Notes: generated from the letters alone by a model not told the origin. A DNA stretch of 64,000 nt from Pusillimonas sp044464525 (GCF_044464525.1 NZ_JBIQLE010000007.1:74248-138247); one strand, 5' to 3'. Positions 25,067 to 36,955 are shown, counted from the stretch's first letter. Made by a program: numbers and translations.

Positions 25067-26794
25067 TTATGAGGACCCGATCGCGCGGCGGGGAGCGTGA
25101 CCGAGCGATCCTGTTGCCGAGGGCTCATTGGCGGCCGGGGCCGACCGCCTGGGCTCGGGCCGCGAGGAGCGGCCATGGCGGCCATCGAGGGAAGCGGGGC
25201 GGCCTTCCTTGTTAAGGCCAGTGTTAAGAACCCCGATCGCGTCGCCCAGATTCTCGGCTTCGAGCGATAGCGTGCGCACGGTTTGGCCCAGATCGTGAAC
25301 GAGCTCGGCGTTTTGTTGCGTGACACCGTCCATCTGGCCGATGGCTTGGTTGATTTGCTCTAGGCCGCTGGACTGTTCTACCGAGGCGGTGAAGATTTCG
25401 CCCATTATGTCGGTAACCCTTTGCACCGAGTCGACGATTTCCTGCATGGTTGCGCCCGCCCTTGCGGCTTGCTCGGAGCCGATGGTGACTCGCCCGGTGG
25501 ATTCGTCGATCAGGCCCTTGACCTCTTTGGCTGCTTGAGAGCTTTTGAGGGCCAGGTTGCGCACTTCACCGGCCACCACGGCGAAGCTTTTACCGGCTTC
25601 GCCCGCACGGACGGATTCGACCGCCGCATTCAGTGCCAAGATGTTGGTCTGGAAAGCGATACCTTCAATAAGGGTGACGATGTCTGAGATTTTGCGCGAA
25701 CTGTCGCGGATGCCGTCCATGGTTTCCACCACTTTGGCGACGACTTTTCCGCCCTGGCGCGCGATGCGCATGCTTTCGTCGGCCAACCCTGCGGCCACAT
25801 GGGCGTTGTCGGAGTTTTGTTTGACCGTGGCGGTGAGCTCTTCCATGGCGGCTGCCGTCTCTTGCAGTGAAGAGGCCTGATCTTCGGTGCGTGCCGACAG
25901 ATGAGTATTGTTGGCGAACAGCACTTGGGCGCTGTGCCCGGTTGCCGTAACGCCGATCTGAACGTCGTCGCTGATGCTGATCAGGCTCTTGCGCATGATG
26001 TCCAGATAGAAGGTGACACGGCCCAGTTCGTCGTTTTGATTGCCTTGCCCCAGCTCTGTTGTAAGGTTGCCGGCGGATACTTGCCGTGCGGTTTCGGCCA
26101 TTTTGTCGATGGACTGCAGCACACGACGCGACAGCGAATAGCCTTGCGCGAACATTCCGGCGGTAAGCAGGCCTATCAAGGGCCAGGCCACCCATTGCCA
26201 TTCTTGCGGCACGCCGCCGGTGGCCGCGAAATAAGCGCTTGCCCCGATGGCCAGGAACGCTGCCAGCGACATGCGCATGACGCTGATGCGCAGCCCGCGG
26301 CTGAAGGGCAGTGCAGCCAGGTCGGCCAGACGGCGCCAGCCACGGCGGACGCGTTGTCCTTGCACGACGCCGTAGCCTTTGGCCCGCCCGGCGTTGATAT
26401 CGGCGTAAAACTGCTCGGCCTGGCGCACCTGCTCTTCGGTGGGCTTGACGCGTACCGACGCGTAGCAGGTAACCTCGCCGTTTTCCATGACGGGATAGGC
26501 GTTGGCCAGCACCCAATAGAAACCGCCGTCTTTGCGGCGATTCTTGACCAGGCCCAGCCAGGGCTTGCCGGCCTTGAGCGTCTTCCATAAATCGGCGAAG
26601 GCCGCAGGCGGCATGTCGGGGTGGCGAATGATGTTGTGCGCCTTGCCCATGAGCTCGTCGCGCGAGAACCCGCTGACCTCGATGAAGGCCGGGTTGGCGT
26701 AGATGAGCCGTCCCTTCATATCGGTTTTGGAGATCAGGTATTGATTCTCTCGTACCTTCGTTTCAACATTGGTGACAGGCAGATTCTTGCGCAT
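25067..26794 (-). CDS. Aer-like energy-taxis receptor (PAS + HAMP + MCP)
   Basis: A 575-aa chemoreceptor. A PAS domain at about residues 10-115 (NQYLISKTDMKGRLIYANPA, FSRDELMGKAHNIIRHPDMP, FYWVLANAYPV) has the Aer pattern, suggesting FAD-based redox sensing. Two membrane segments (about 172-193 and 198-220) follow, then HAMP, then a cytoplasmic signalling coiled coil with the tip EGIAFQTNILALNAAVESVR and AGKSFAVVAGEVR. The last 50 residues are Arg/Ser/Pro-rich and lack the NWETF adaptation pentapeptide. Tracking redox changes during aromatic catabolism fits the neighbourhood but is inference. The Shine-Dalgarno is weak. Confidence 0.88.
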   Translation of the reverse strand: MRKNLPVTNVETKVRENQYLISKTDMKGRLIYANPAFIEVSGFSRDELMGKAHNIIRHPDMPPAAFADLWKTLKAGKPWLGLVKNRRKDGGFYWVLANAYPVMENGEVTCYASVRVKPTEEQVRQAEQFYADINAGRAKGYGVVQGQRVRRGWRRLADLAALPFSRGLRISVMRMSLAAFLAIGASAYFAATGGVPQEWQWVAWPLIGLLTAGMFAQGYSLSRRVLQSIDKMAETARQVSAGNLTTELGQGNQNDELGRVTFYLDIMRKSLISISDDVQIGVTATGHSAQVLFANNTHLSARTEDQASSLQETAAAMEELTATVKQNSDNAHVAAGLADESMRIARQGGKVVAKVVETMDGIRDSSRKISDIVTLIEGIAFQTNILALNAAVESVRAGEAGKSFAVVAGEVRNLALKSSQAAKEVKGLIDESTGRVTIGSEQAARAGATMQEIVDSVQRVTDIMGEIFTASVEQSSGLEQINQAIGQMDGVTQQNAELVHDLGQTVRTLSLEAENLGDAIGVLNTGLNKEGRPASLDGRHGRSSRPEPRRSAPAANEPSATGSLGHAPRRAIGSS

Positions 26795-26944
26795 GGTTGG
26801 CGATAAGGTAGGGTGATGTGGGTTTTCGTTGTTGTCGTTTTGGGTGCATATATTGATACACCCTCGGTTGATGTGGCTACGGCAGCTTGCGGGCGAACTT
26901 TAGGGTGTTGATAATGGGCATCCAACCAATAAAGAAGACAATGC

Positions 26945-29527
26945 ATGAGAATGGAGCAATTGCGCGGTAAGGCGCCGCTGGAACGTAGGCCGGTCTTCGT
27001 GGCTAGAGGCGGGCTTGCGCTGGCCTGCCTGCTGCTGGCCAGCGGGACTGTTTGTTGGGTCGCCGCCAACTGGCCGCATGCCACGGCGCTGCAAAAGCTG
27101 GCGGGCGCACAGTTGCTGCTCGTCGCCCTGGTATTGGGGGCGGTATGGCGCGCCGGCTTCCATGATGCGCGGCTGTCTGTCGATGCCGTCCCGGGCAAGC
27201 ATAATTTTTCCATGGCGGCGCATTTGGCCGCGTTGGCGGGTGTCGCCTGCGGGGTGTTGCTGGCCCTGATCGGCCAAATCTATCAGACAGGGGCTGATGC
27301 ATGGACGTTATTCCTGGCCTGGGCCGTCTTGCTTGTCCCATGGTTGCTTGCAATGCGCACGGTGTTCCTGGCTCTGCTTTTAGCAGTGGTGCTAAATACC
27401 GGTCTGGCCTTATTTCTGGATACCCATGCAGGTGGAATTTTGCCCAGCTTTGGCGGCTGGGCAGGCTGCGCCTTGTTGGTGGCCGTGTTGAATGCTGCGC
27501 TACTGGCTTTGTATGAACACTTCGAGGCCTATTTCGGCGACGCCTGGCGCGTAGGGCCAAGAGTGCTGTCGGCGGCCGTTGCAGGCTGGCTGGTGCTGGC
27601 GGCGTTTTCCGGCATTGATTCGCAGGCGGGGCCCATTGGTTATTCCATCGTGGGGTGGGCGGCCTTGGCTGTGATGTATCTGATCTACACCCGCCGTCGC
27701 GCCGACTTGGCCATCGTCAGCCTGGCCGCTCTTGCCGCCTTCGTCTTGCTGGTGTTGCCGCTGCTTTATTGGGTGGGGTCCGAAGCAGGGCTGCTGTTGG
27801 TCGTTGTGGTGCTTCTTGTTGCCATGGCGATGGGCTTGCGCAAGCTGGGCCAGTTGCTGCGCGCTCGGGCGCTCAAAGCCGACCCCTGGTATGTAAGCGC
27901 CTTTCGCTTGGTGGCAATGGGCATTACAGCTGTGCTGCTGATCGTGTTTCTGCTCATTACCCTGGATTTTGAAGTTGAGTTTCTTTGGGCGCCGGGCCTG
28001 GCGCTTTGCCTGGCAGGATTGGCTGCGTATCGCCTGGGCGGGGCCGAACTGCCGCGTGAGCTGGGCCTTACCTTGATGACCGCGGGGCTGCTCTTGAGCG
28101 GGGGCGGGTTTTTCGCTTTGCACGAAGAAGGTTCGAACGTGGCTGTCTATGCCTTGCTCTTGCTGGGCGTCGTTGTGTATGCATTGGCCTCCAATGCTGC
28201 TTTTCGGTTCGTCGCGGCTTTCTTTACCTTGGGTTTGTTCACAATCATGACCTGGCCGTACGGGGCGTGGGAAGACGCTCTATTCGATGCCGGTCATGCA
28301 GTGTCCGAAGCCCCGTTGCCCATATATTTGCGCATGTGGTGGTTCAGTCTGGCCGGCGTGCTGGCCTTGCTGTTTAGCCGGGGTGAGCAGGCCGGTCGAC
28401 GTTGGCGGCCTTTGGGTTGGGCCCTGGTGTTTCTAGCGCAGATCATTGTCTGGAACATTCCCGCATCGCAGTTTGTGCCCATTGCCGCCATGAACGGCCG
28501 AGACATTTCAGTGATGGTGATCTGGCTGGCATGCGCTGCGCTGCCTGTTGTTGCGCTGGCCGCGGTGCTGTGGAGACGGCCGGCTTTGCCAATATCCATT
28601 CGTCTTGGCGCTCCCTTGGCGCTTGCCGTTGCCGCCGTGGGATGGATGGGCGCGCCTGGCGTGTCTTTGGCGCTGCTGTGGCTGATTCTGGGCTTTGCCA
28701 TGGGGCACCGAAGCTTGATGGGCTTCGGCGTGGTGGCGCTGTTGGCATATTTGACGCGCTTCTATTACCAGCTTGACACCAGTTTGTTGCAGAAGTCGTT
28801 TGTGCTGGCGACAACGGGGGCGTGGCTATTGATCTCGGTTTGGACATTGACTCGCGTCGTGCGTGCCGCCGCCGAGCCCGGTCAAACCAAGGCTGTTGAA
28901 GTTTCACCGAGCTTGAGCGCTGATTCGGCCGCCGCCCAAAAGGAAGAACGCCGCGTAAAACCTGCCGCATCGCCCAAGCAGGTATTGCTGCGGCGAAGCG
29001 GGCTGGTCGCCGGCTTGCTGATCATATTGATTGCGGCAAATGCCGGCATTTACCAGCGCGAGCAAATACTTAGCGACGGCAGGCGCGTGATATTGGGACT
29101 GGCGCCGGTCGACCCGCGTTCGCTTATTCAGGGCGATTACATGCGCTTGAGTTTCGATGTGGCCAACGATGCACAGACGATATTGCGGCAGGCGCCAGAT
29201 TCATTAAGACAGAGTATCGAGCGCCGGCGCGCCGGTTGGCTTGTGCTGCGCCCGGATCAGCACGGCGTGCATCGCCTGGTCTCGCTCATGCCCAAGCAGG
29301 ATCAGGCAGGGCTCCAAGACAACGGGCTTGCGCAAGAAGATGTATTGTTGAAGTTCCGGCTGCGGAACGGCCAGATGCGGGTTGTAACCGACGCCTGGTT
29401 TTTTCCTGAAGGGCAAGGCGCTTATTTCGAGCAAGCTCGCTATGGCGAGTTTCGGGTGGACGACGATGGCGCCGGCCTGTTGACCGGGCTTCTTGACGCA
29501 GAGCTGCACAGCTTGTCCGGTCAGTAA
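26945..29527 (+). CDS. DUF2157/DUF4401/GDYXXLXY fused membrane protein
   Basis: An 860-aa integral membrane protein with about 18-20 hydrophobic segments. The N-terminal part resembles DUF2157 (GQIYQTGADAWTLFLAWAVL). The middle resembles DUF4401. From about residue 700, after a charged cytoplasmic linker, a membrane anchor precedes a GDYXXLXY domain with the motif QGDYMRLSF near residue 729. These three parts are often separate neighbouring genes; here they are one chain. Function is unknown. The ATG at 26945 and a second at 26951 both lack a strong ribosome site. The peroxiredoxin gene follows after 45 bp and may be cotranscribed. Confidence 0.8.
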   Translation: MRMEQLRGKAPLERRPVFVARGGLALACLLLASGTVCWVAANWPHATALQKLAGAQLLLVALVLGAVWRAGFHDARLSVDAVPGKHNFSMAAHLAALAGVACGVLLALIGQIYQTGADAWTLFLAWAVLLVPWLLAMRTVFLALLLAVVLNTGLALFLDTHAGGILPSFGGWAGCALLVAVLNAALLALYEHFEAYFGDAWRVGPRVLSAAVAGWLVLAAFSGIDSQAGPIGYSIVGWAALAVMYLIYTRRRADLAIVSLAALAAFVLLVLPLLYWVGSEAGLLLVVVVLLVAMAMGLRKLGQLLRARALKADPWYVSAFRLVAMGITAVLLIVFLLITLDFEVEFLWAPGLALCLAGLAAYRLGGAELPRELGLTLMTAGLLLSGGGFFALHEEGSNVAVYALLLLGVVVYALASNAAFRFVAAFFTLGLFTIMTWPYGAWEDALFDAGHAVSEAPLPIYLRMWWFSLAGVLALLFSRGEQAGRRWRPLGWALVFLAQIIVWNIPASQFVPIAAMNGRDISVMVIWLACAALPVVALAAVLWRRPALPISIRLGAPLALAVAAVGWMGAPGVSLALLWLILGFAMGHRSLMGFGVVALLAYLTRFYYQLDTSLLQKSFVLATTGAWLLISVWTLTRVVRAAAEPGQTKAVEVSPSLSADSAAAQKEERRVKPAASPKQVLLRRSGLVAGLLIILIAANAGIYQREQILSDGRRVILGLAPVDPRSLIQGDYMRLSFDVANDAQTILRQAPDSLRQSIERRRAGWLVLRPDQHGVHRLVSLMPKQDQAGLQDNGLAQEDVLLKFRLRNGQMRVVTDAWFFPEGQGAYFEQARYGEFRVDDDGAGLLTGLLDAELHSLSGQ

Positions 29528-29572
29528 GCGTTTGGTGCGCGCAAATTTCGCTGAAATTGATAAGGAGAGACG

Positions 29573-30133
29573 ATGATGGCCCGAAAACTCAAGCACAGCC
29601 TGGCCTTGCTCGCGGGGGCTTTTCTGATCATGGCGGCGGCGGCTTCAAGCGCGCTAGAGGTGGGCGACCGCGCGCCAGACTTCACCTTGCCGGGGTCTGA
29701 TGGCGGCACCTATAGTTTGTCCGATTATCGCGGCAAGCAGGCCGTGGTTCTGGCGTGGTTTCCCAAGGCCTACACCTACGGCTGCACCGTGGAGTGTAAA
29801 TCGCTGGCGGAAAACGGCCACCTCATCCGTGAATACGACGCGGCCTATTTCATGGCCAGTGTTGATCCCCTGCTGGACAACAAGGGTTTCGCGAAGGAAA
29901 CCGGGGCCGACTTTCCCTTGCTAAGCGATGAAGACAAATCGGTGGCCCGGGCCTACGGCGTGTTGCATGAAAAAGGCCACGCCAAGCGGCATACCTTCTA
30001 CATCGGCAAGGATGGCGCCATCCTGAAGATAGACACCCACGTCAACCCCGAGACTTCGGCCGAGGACATGGCGGCAACGCTGGGTGAATTGGGTGTGGCG
30101 CCTGCCAGCGCGATCAGGCCTTCCAGCGATTGA
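29573..30133 (+). CDS. exported peroxiredoxin (Bcp/AhpC-TSA family)
   Basis: A 186-aa thiol peroxidase with an N-terminal signal peptide ending near SSALE, so it works in the periplasm. The fold starts VGDRAPDFTLPGSDGGTYSL. The peroxidatic cysteine is Cys71 in KAYTYGCTVECKSL, with a second cysteine at 75. The usual Bcp motif has TPGCT with a C-x4-C pair; here Pro is replaced by Tyr and the spacing is C-x3-C. PLLSDEDKSVARAYGV and KRHTFYIGKDG complete the fold. It ends 70 bp from the convergent TonB-receptor gene. Confidence 0.85.
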   Translation: MMARKLKHSLALLAGAFLIMAAAASSALEVGDRAPDFTLPGSDGGTYSLSDYRGKQAVVLAWFPKAYTYGCTVECKSLAENGHLIREYDAAYFMASVDPLLDNKGFAKETGADFPLLSDEDKSVARAYGVLHEKGHAKRHTFYIGKDGAILKIDTHVNPETSAEDMAATLGELGVAPASAIRPSSD

Positions 30134-30202
30134 TGGCTTCGATGCAGCAGCCGGTAGAGTGTTTCACGTTGCGAGTGGCCACGGGGGTGCCGAGCACGGG
30201 CC

Positions 30203-32677
<2,475 letters not shown>

Positions 32678-32846
32678 GAAGATATCCTTTTTGTTCGGAA
32701 GGCTTGCCGGACTCATGCCGGGCTGAACGCAGCTTGAATCCAAGGGCCGAAATCGGGTCCGCGATCTTGCGGTGTTCATGGACTATTCCGAACGAGGAGG
32801 CGAAGTCCTCAATGCCTGGGCCGCTTATTTTGTAACCGCGCTGGGC

Positions 32847-33833
32847 TCAACGCGGGTTGACGGTGACCCAATAGCGGGTCCGAAAGGCCACTTCGACGGG
32901 CAGGGCAAGCTCCAGATTGGCCAGGGCGCGGTCCGTGTCGGTCAGCGGGAACACGCCGGTTACCGACAGGCCGGCCACTTCGGGCGAGCAGCGCAGCAGG
33001 CCGGGACGGTAGCGTCCCAGTTCGCTCAGGAAGTCGGCGATGCGCATGTTTTCGGCTACAAGCAGCCCTTGCGCCCAGGCGGCCTCGCTTTCGGAGGCGT
33101 CAGAGGCGGGCCGCACGTGGCGGCTCGAGAACGCGCTGCGCAGCCCGGCATCCAGTTGCAGCGCATCTTGCGGCGCATGGCCGGGCTGGATGCGAACGGC
33201 GCCATCATAGACCGCCACATGCGAGGCTTCGTCCTCGAGCCGTACTGTAAAGCGGGTGCCCAGCGCGCGCACGGTTCCATGCGGGCTGCGCACCAGGAAG
33301 GGCCTTGCCGGCTCGGCGGGATCGGGATGGGTGGTGATCAGGATTTCTCCGGCGCGCAGATGCACGGTTCGGGCGGATTCGTCGAAATCCACGTCCGTGG
33401 CGCTGGAGGTGTTGAGCAATAAACGTGTGCCGTCAGCCAGGACGGTTTCCCGTATTTCGCCGACCCCTGTGCTGTGGTCGGAGGATACGCGCCGCCATGC
33501 TTGGCTGTCGCGCACGATGGGCAGGGCGCCGACCGTGAGGACGGCAACCGCCACGGCCTGTAGCGCCCGCCGTCTCCCCGGCCGCTTGTCGGCCGTGGAA
33601 TCCAGCAGGACCGGGCCCGCTTGCGGCGGCAGGTGTTTCAGCTTGTCGTCGAAGGCCTGCAAACGTTGCCAGGCGTGCTCGTGGTCGGGGTGGGCCGCGC
33701 GCCACCGGCGGCAGGCGGCATGATCGGCCTCGCAGGCATCATCGGCCCACAGCCGCGCCATCCATTGCGCCGCCTTTTGCATTATGGCCGGGTCGATGGC
33801 TGGTTGCGGGCGAGGGCCCGAAGTGCTGGACAT
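32847..33833 (-). CDS. fecR: FecR-type anti-sigma/sensor protein
   Basis: A 328-aa single-pass protein. The cytoplasmic N-terminus (AQWMARLWADDACEADHAAC, RRWRAAHPDHEHAWQRLQ) binds the sigma factor. A membrane segment lies near residues 90-110. The periplasmic FecR domain has GEIRETVLADGTRLLLNTSSA, VHLRAGEILI and VRSPHGTVRALGTRFTVR. The C-terminal part (FPLTDTDRALANLELALPVEV) contacts the receptor STN domain. The ATG at 33833 gives the family start just after the fecI stop at 33841; a longer frame overlaps fecI. It passes the signal from the receptor to the sigma factor. Confidence 0.88.
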   Translation of the reverse strand: MSSTSGPRPQPAIDPAIMQKAAQWMARLWADDACEADHAACRRWRAAHPDHEHAWQRLQAFDDKLKHLPPQAGPVLLDSTADKRPGRRRALQAVAVAVLTVGALPIVRDSQAWRRVSSDHSTGVGEIRETVLADGTRLLLNTSSATDVDFDESARTVHLRAGEILITTHPDPAEPARPFLVRSPHGTVRALGTRFTVRLEDEASHVAVYDGAVRIQPGHAPQDALQLDAGLRSAFSSRHVRPASDASESEAAWAQGLLVAENMRIADFLSELGRYRPGLLRCSPEVAGLSVTGVFPLTDTDRALANLELALPVEVAFRTRYWVTVNPR

Positions 33834-33840
33834 GGCGGAA

Positions 33841-34353
33841 TCAGCCCTGGTCGAGCAGGGCCAGGCAGCAGGCCTGAAGCCCGCGCGCAATGTATTTTTC
33901 GACCGACGACACCGAAACCTCGAGCCGCGCGGCGATCTCGCGATAGCTCAGGCCTTCCAGCTTGCACAGCAGCAGGGCGCGCCGGGCTTTCTCGGGCAGG
34001 CCTTGCAGGGCGGCGTCGATCTGCACCAGCGCCTCGACAGCCAGGGCGCGCGCCTCTTCGGAAGGCGCCTCGGGTTCGGGCAGCAGGCCTATTGCCTGCA
34101 TGTAAGCCGCTTCGATGCGGCGCCGGCGGTACAGGTCGATGACCAGGCCGTTGGCGACCCGGGCAAGATAGCGGCGCGAGTGCTCGGGCTCGGGCAGGCT
34201 GCCGGTGCTTAGGATGCGTACGTAGGTGTCATGGGCCAAGTCGGCCGCATCGAAGGCATTGCCCAGCTTTCTGCGCAGCAGGCCGCGCAGCCAGCCGTGA
34301 TGGTCGCTGTAGAAGGATTCGATCGCCTGCGGCGGGGGCTGGACCGTGGACAT
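33841..34353 (-). CDS. fecI: FecI-type ECF sigma factor
   Basis: A 170-aa iron-starvation sigma factor. Region 2 is FYSDHHGWLRGLLRRKLGNA, FDAADLAHDTYVRIL and RYLARVANGLVIDLYRRR. Region 4 is ALQGLPEKARRALLLCKLEG, LSYREIAARLEVSVSSVEKY, ending with IARGLQACC. It is first in fecI-fecR-receptor on the minus strand. An AT-rich stretch 40-60 bp upstream contains a possible Fur site, consistent with iron control. Confidence 0.9.
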   Translation of the reverse strand: MSTVQPPPQAIESFYSDHHGWLRGLLRRKLGNAFDAADLAHDTYVRILSTGSLPEPEHSRRYLARVANGLVIDLYRRRRIEAAYMQAIGLLPEPEAPSEEARALAVEALVQIDAALQGLPEKARRALLLCKLEGLSYREIAARLEVSVSSVEKYIARGLQACCLALLDQG

Positions 34354-34392
34354 GATTGACTATGGAAAGAAGAATGCGGCTGAGATGGTTTC

Positions 34393-34411
34393 GATAATAA
34401 GAATTAGACGC
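34393..34411. promoter_or_regulatory. possible Fur box upstream of fecI
   Basis: GATAATAAGAATTAGACGC matches the 19-bp Fur consensus at about 12 positions, including the first six. It lies in an AT-rich stretch 40 bp before fecI. The rest of the 331-bp gap between fecI and the PepSY gene holds no convincing coding sequence. Confidence 0.4.
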
Positions 34412-34684
34412 ATTATAGTTATAATGTCCTTTGTTGCCTATCCGTTATTCGCGTTTGTGCCTGGCGCATCCGCGGCGACATGCCGGCCACGGGCGCCAGC
34501 GGCGCGATTCGAACGCATCGCAAGCCGTTTATTTGCATATGGTTACAAAATGGGGTGGGGAAAGATTACGGGTTTGCCGGTTTCAAACGTCTTAGATAAT
34601 GAGGGGGCGTTTTTCCGCGCCGGTTCAATCGCGCGCGGCGCCGTCCCTTCAAGCCCATGAAACAGAAGTAAAAGGCGGAACCGC

Positions 34685-35884
34685 GTGACCCAGGCAAAAA
34701 AAGTCTCCAAATCAAAACTGTGGTTTTTGGTGCATAGCTGGCTGGCGCTGCCGCTGTGGGTGTTCGTCTTCTTCGTGTGCGTCACCGGCACCGTCGCCAC
34801 CGTCAGCCAGGAAATCGTCTGGCTGGCCAATCCGGTCGTGCGGGCCAACCCCCCGTCGGCCGATGCCCGGATGCTGGGGTACGACGCCGTCCTCGAGGTG
34901 ATCGAGCGCGAGCATCCCGGCGCGGTGGTGGAATTCATTTCCCGTCCGGTCAAGTCGCAATTCGCGTTGACGGTGCGCGTCGCCTACCCGGACGCCACCG
35001 AGGCTTCACTTTATGTCAACCCATACACCGGCGAAATCCAGGGAAGCACCTCGGGCTTCAGCTTCCAGCAGTTCATGCGGGCCTTGCACGGCTGGCTGCT
35101 CGTGCCGTTCACCGACGGGTTCAGCCTGGGCTGGTATATCGTGGCCTTCCTGGGCATACCGATGCTGGCCTCGCTGGTTACCGGCCTGGTCGTCTACAAG
35201 CGCTTCTGGCGCGGCTTCCTGAAACCCAGACTGCGCCTGCGGCAGGGCGGACGCATCTTCTGGGGCGATTTCCACCGGCTGGCCGGCATCTGGTCGATTC
35301 CCTTCATTGCCATCATCGCCGTCACCAGCATCTGGTTCCTGATCCAGGCCGCGCTGGCCGACAACCATATTTCGTTTTCCACTTTTGGCGTGCCGCCCAT
35401 AGTCGCCCGCGAAGACATCCCGCCCGTCGAGGCTGGGCAGCCTCCGCCCGGCATCACGCTGGACCGCGCGGCGCAGATCGCCCAGCAAACCTTTCCCGAC
35501 CTTGAGGCTTCTTTCGTCAGCCTGCCCTCCAACGCCTTCGATCACATTCGCGTGGGCGGTCGTGGAGCCTACCCCCTCCTGTTCGAAACCCTGAGCATCA
35601 ACCCCTACACCGGGGCGGTGGAGCATACGCGACGTGTTTCCGACCGGTCGGCGCTGGAACTGGTCACCGGGTCGATGCGCCCCTTGCACACGGGCGATTT
35701 CGCGGGAACCTGGCTCAAGCTCGTGTATGCCTTTTTCGGGCTGCTGCTGAGCATGATGGTCTTCAGCGGCATGCTGATCTGGACCAAGCGCACGGCCAAG
35801 GAAACCATGGTCGAGGTCAAGCGGCGCAAGTCGGCCCGCGCGGCGCGCGCCGTGGTGGCGACCGAAGGCGGGGGGCAGGCATGA
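34685..35884 (+). CDS. PepSY-associated TM protein (siderophore-iron reductase type)
   Basis: A 399-aa inner-membrane protein with four main membrane segments: about 12-38, 140-165, 190-220 and 345-370. PepSY-like periplasmic parts include ASLYVNPYTGEIQG and LSINPYTGAVEH. ALHGWLLVPF, FWGDFHRLAGIW and SMRPLHTGDF carry the conserved histidines expected to bind haem. Proteins of this family beside TonB receptors (FoxB, PiuB) help release iron from siderophores. The GTG start is followed by TQAKKVSKSKLWFLVHSWLA. It is divergent from fecI and first of a three-gene run. Confidence 0.85.
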   Translation: MTQAKKVSKSKLWFLVHSWLALPLWVFVFFVCVTGTVATVSQEIVWLANPVVRANPPSADARMLGYDAVLEVIEREHPGAVVEFISRPVKSQFALTVRVAYPDATEASLYVNPYTGEIQGSTSGFSFQQFMRALHGWLLVPFTDGFSLGWYIVAFLGIPMLASLVTGLVVYKRFWRGFLKPRLRLRQGGRIFWGDFHRLAGIWSIPFIAIIAVTSIWFLIQAALADNHISFSTFGVPPIVAREDIPPVEAGQPPPGITLDRAAQIAQQTFPDLEASFVSLPSNAFDHIRVGGRGAYPLLFETLSINPYTGAVEHTRRVSDRSALELVTGSMRPLHTGDFAGTWLKLVYAFFGLLLSMMVFSGMLIWTKRTAKETMVEVKRRKSARAARAVVATEGGGQA

Positions 35885-35924
35885 GCAGCTTCATTGGGGC
35901 AAGGATTGAAGCAGGAGACGCGGC

Positions 35925-36491
35925 ATGAGCAAAGCTATCGCGGCACAGACCCAAAGCACGGCATCCCGACGTCCGGTAACCAGATTCGCCCTTAAATGGA
36001 AGCGCTGGCGCTTCTACCTCAGCGCCCTGGTGCTGATCGCGCCACTGGCCTATCTGCCCGAGTATTTCGAAGACCTGGCCTTGTCGCGCGGCGACGTCGG
36101 CCTGGGCCAGCGCGAGGTGGGCGAATTCGCAGCGGGGCCCTGGAGCGTTCGCCTGGCCGAATGGCAGGTTGCCCCTCCCGAGCGCGAGGGCCTGGCCGGC
36201 CATGCAAAGGCTTTCACCCTGGCTCAATGCCAGGAGTGCATCGGGCACATCAAGGCGGTTTATCTGCGGGTGGGCGAGCCGCGCAACCTGCGCACCGCCG
36301 GCTCCCTGTTCGCCGGCAGCCCCTACCGGCAGATGGCCGAGGTTCTGATCCCGGAGCGTGCCGGCCCGGATGACGACATGTGGCTCACGCTCGAAGGCTG
36401 GGACGGTTCCGTGCATCAGGCGCGTGTACCTTTGTCCAAGGCGTCGCCGTCGACGGTTCAATGGTTGAAACAACGCAAAGGGAGACCGTAA
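35925..36491 (+). CDS. hypothetical membrane-anchored protein, PepSY partner
   Basis: A 188-aa protein with one membrane segment near residues 29-46 (WRFYLSALVLIAPLAYLPEY) and a periplasmic remainder. It contains a CxxC pair in AQCQECIGHIKAVYLRVGEP that could bind metal or form a disulfide. I do not recognise a named family. It starts 40 bp after the PepSY gene, and its TAA overlaps the ATG of the next gene by one base. The three genes are therefore one operon tied to iron uptake. Confidence 0.75.
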   Translation: MSKAIAAQTQSTASRRPVTRFALKWKRWRFYLSALVLIAPLAYLPEYFEDLALSRGDVGLGQREVGEFAAGPWSVRLAEWQVAPPEREGLAGHAKAFTLAQCQECIGHIKAVYLRVGEPRNLRTAGSLFAGSPYRQMAEVLIPERAGPDDDMWLTLEGWDGSVHQARVPLSKASPSTVQWLKQRKGRP

Positions 36492-36823
36492 TGGTCGGAT
36501 CCAAGCTTTTTTTCCTGAGGCGGCTTGCCGCGGGCGTGGGCCTTTGCCTGGCATCCGCCGCGGCCTGGGCGCATTTCCCCATCGGCCACTGCAAGGCGCT
36601 GGACGAAACCACCGTACAATGCAAGGGCGGGTTTTCCGACGGCAGCACCGCGCCAGGGCTCACGCTGGACGTGATCTCGTACGACGAAAAAATCCTGTTG
36701 TCGAACAAGCTGGACAAAGATTCGACCACCACCTTCAAGCGGCCGCCCGGCCAGTTCTATATTCTGTTCGATGCCGGTGCCGGCCACGTGGTCGAAATCG
36801 ACCATACCGAAATCGATTCCTGA
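36491..36823 (+). CDS. small secreted protein, third gene of the PepSY operon
   Basis: A 110-aa protein with a signal peptide (SKLFFLRRLAAGVGLCLASA, cleaved near AWA). A mature beta-rich part has two cysteines (HFPIGHCKALDETTVQCKGG) and ends YILFDAGAGHVVEIDHTEI. The start at 36491 sits in a TAATG overlap with the upstream stop; an upstream in-frame start at 36380 would run inside the previous gene and hide the signal peptide. The HFPIGHC and VVEIDHTEI stretches carry histidines that could bind metal. No named family is recognised. Confidence 0.7.
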   Translation: MVGSKLFFLRRLAAGVGLCLASAAAWAHFPIGHCKALDETTVQCKGGFSDGSTAPGLTLDVISYDEKILLSNKLDKDSTTTFKRPPGQFYILFDAGAGHVVEIDHTEIDS

Positions 36824-36955
36824 CGCCCCGATCTAGCGTTCGCCCGGCGTCCATCCGCCGCAACCATGGCCGGGCCGGTGCTTCGCATCGGGTTCGGCAA
36901 GCCGCTTGCTGACGTGCTTGGCTCCAGATGATCATTTCCACAGGGCGGGCATGGA

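Noticed and set aside
34346..34660. 104-codon frame in the fecI upstream gap
   Set aside because: It starts opposite the fecI start and crosses the likely fecI promoter; composition is unlike a protein and no homologous pattern is seen.
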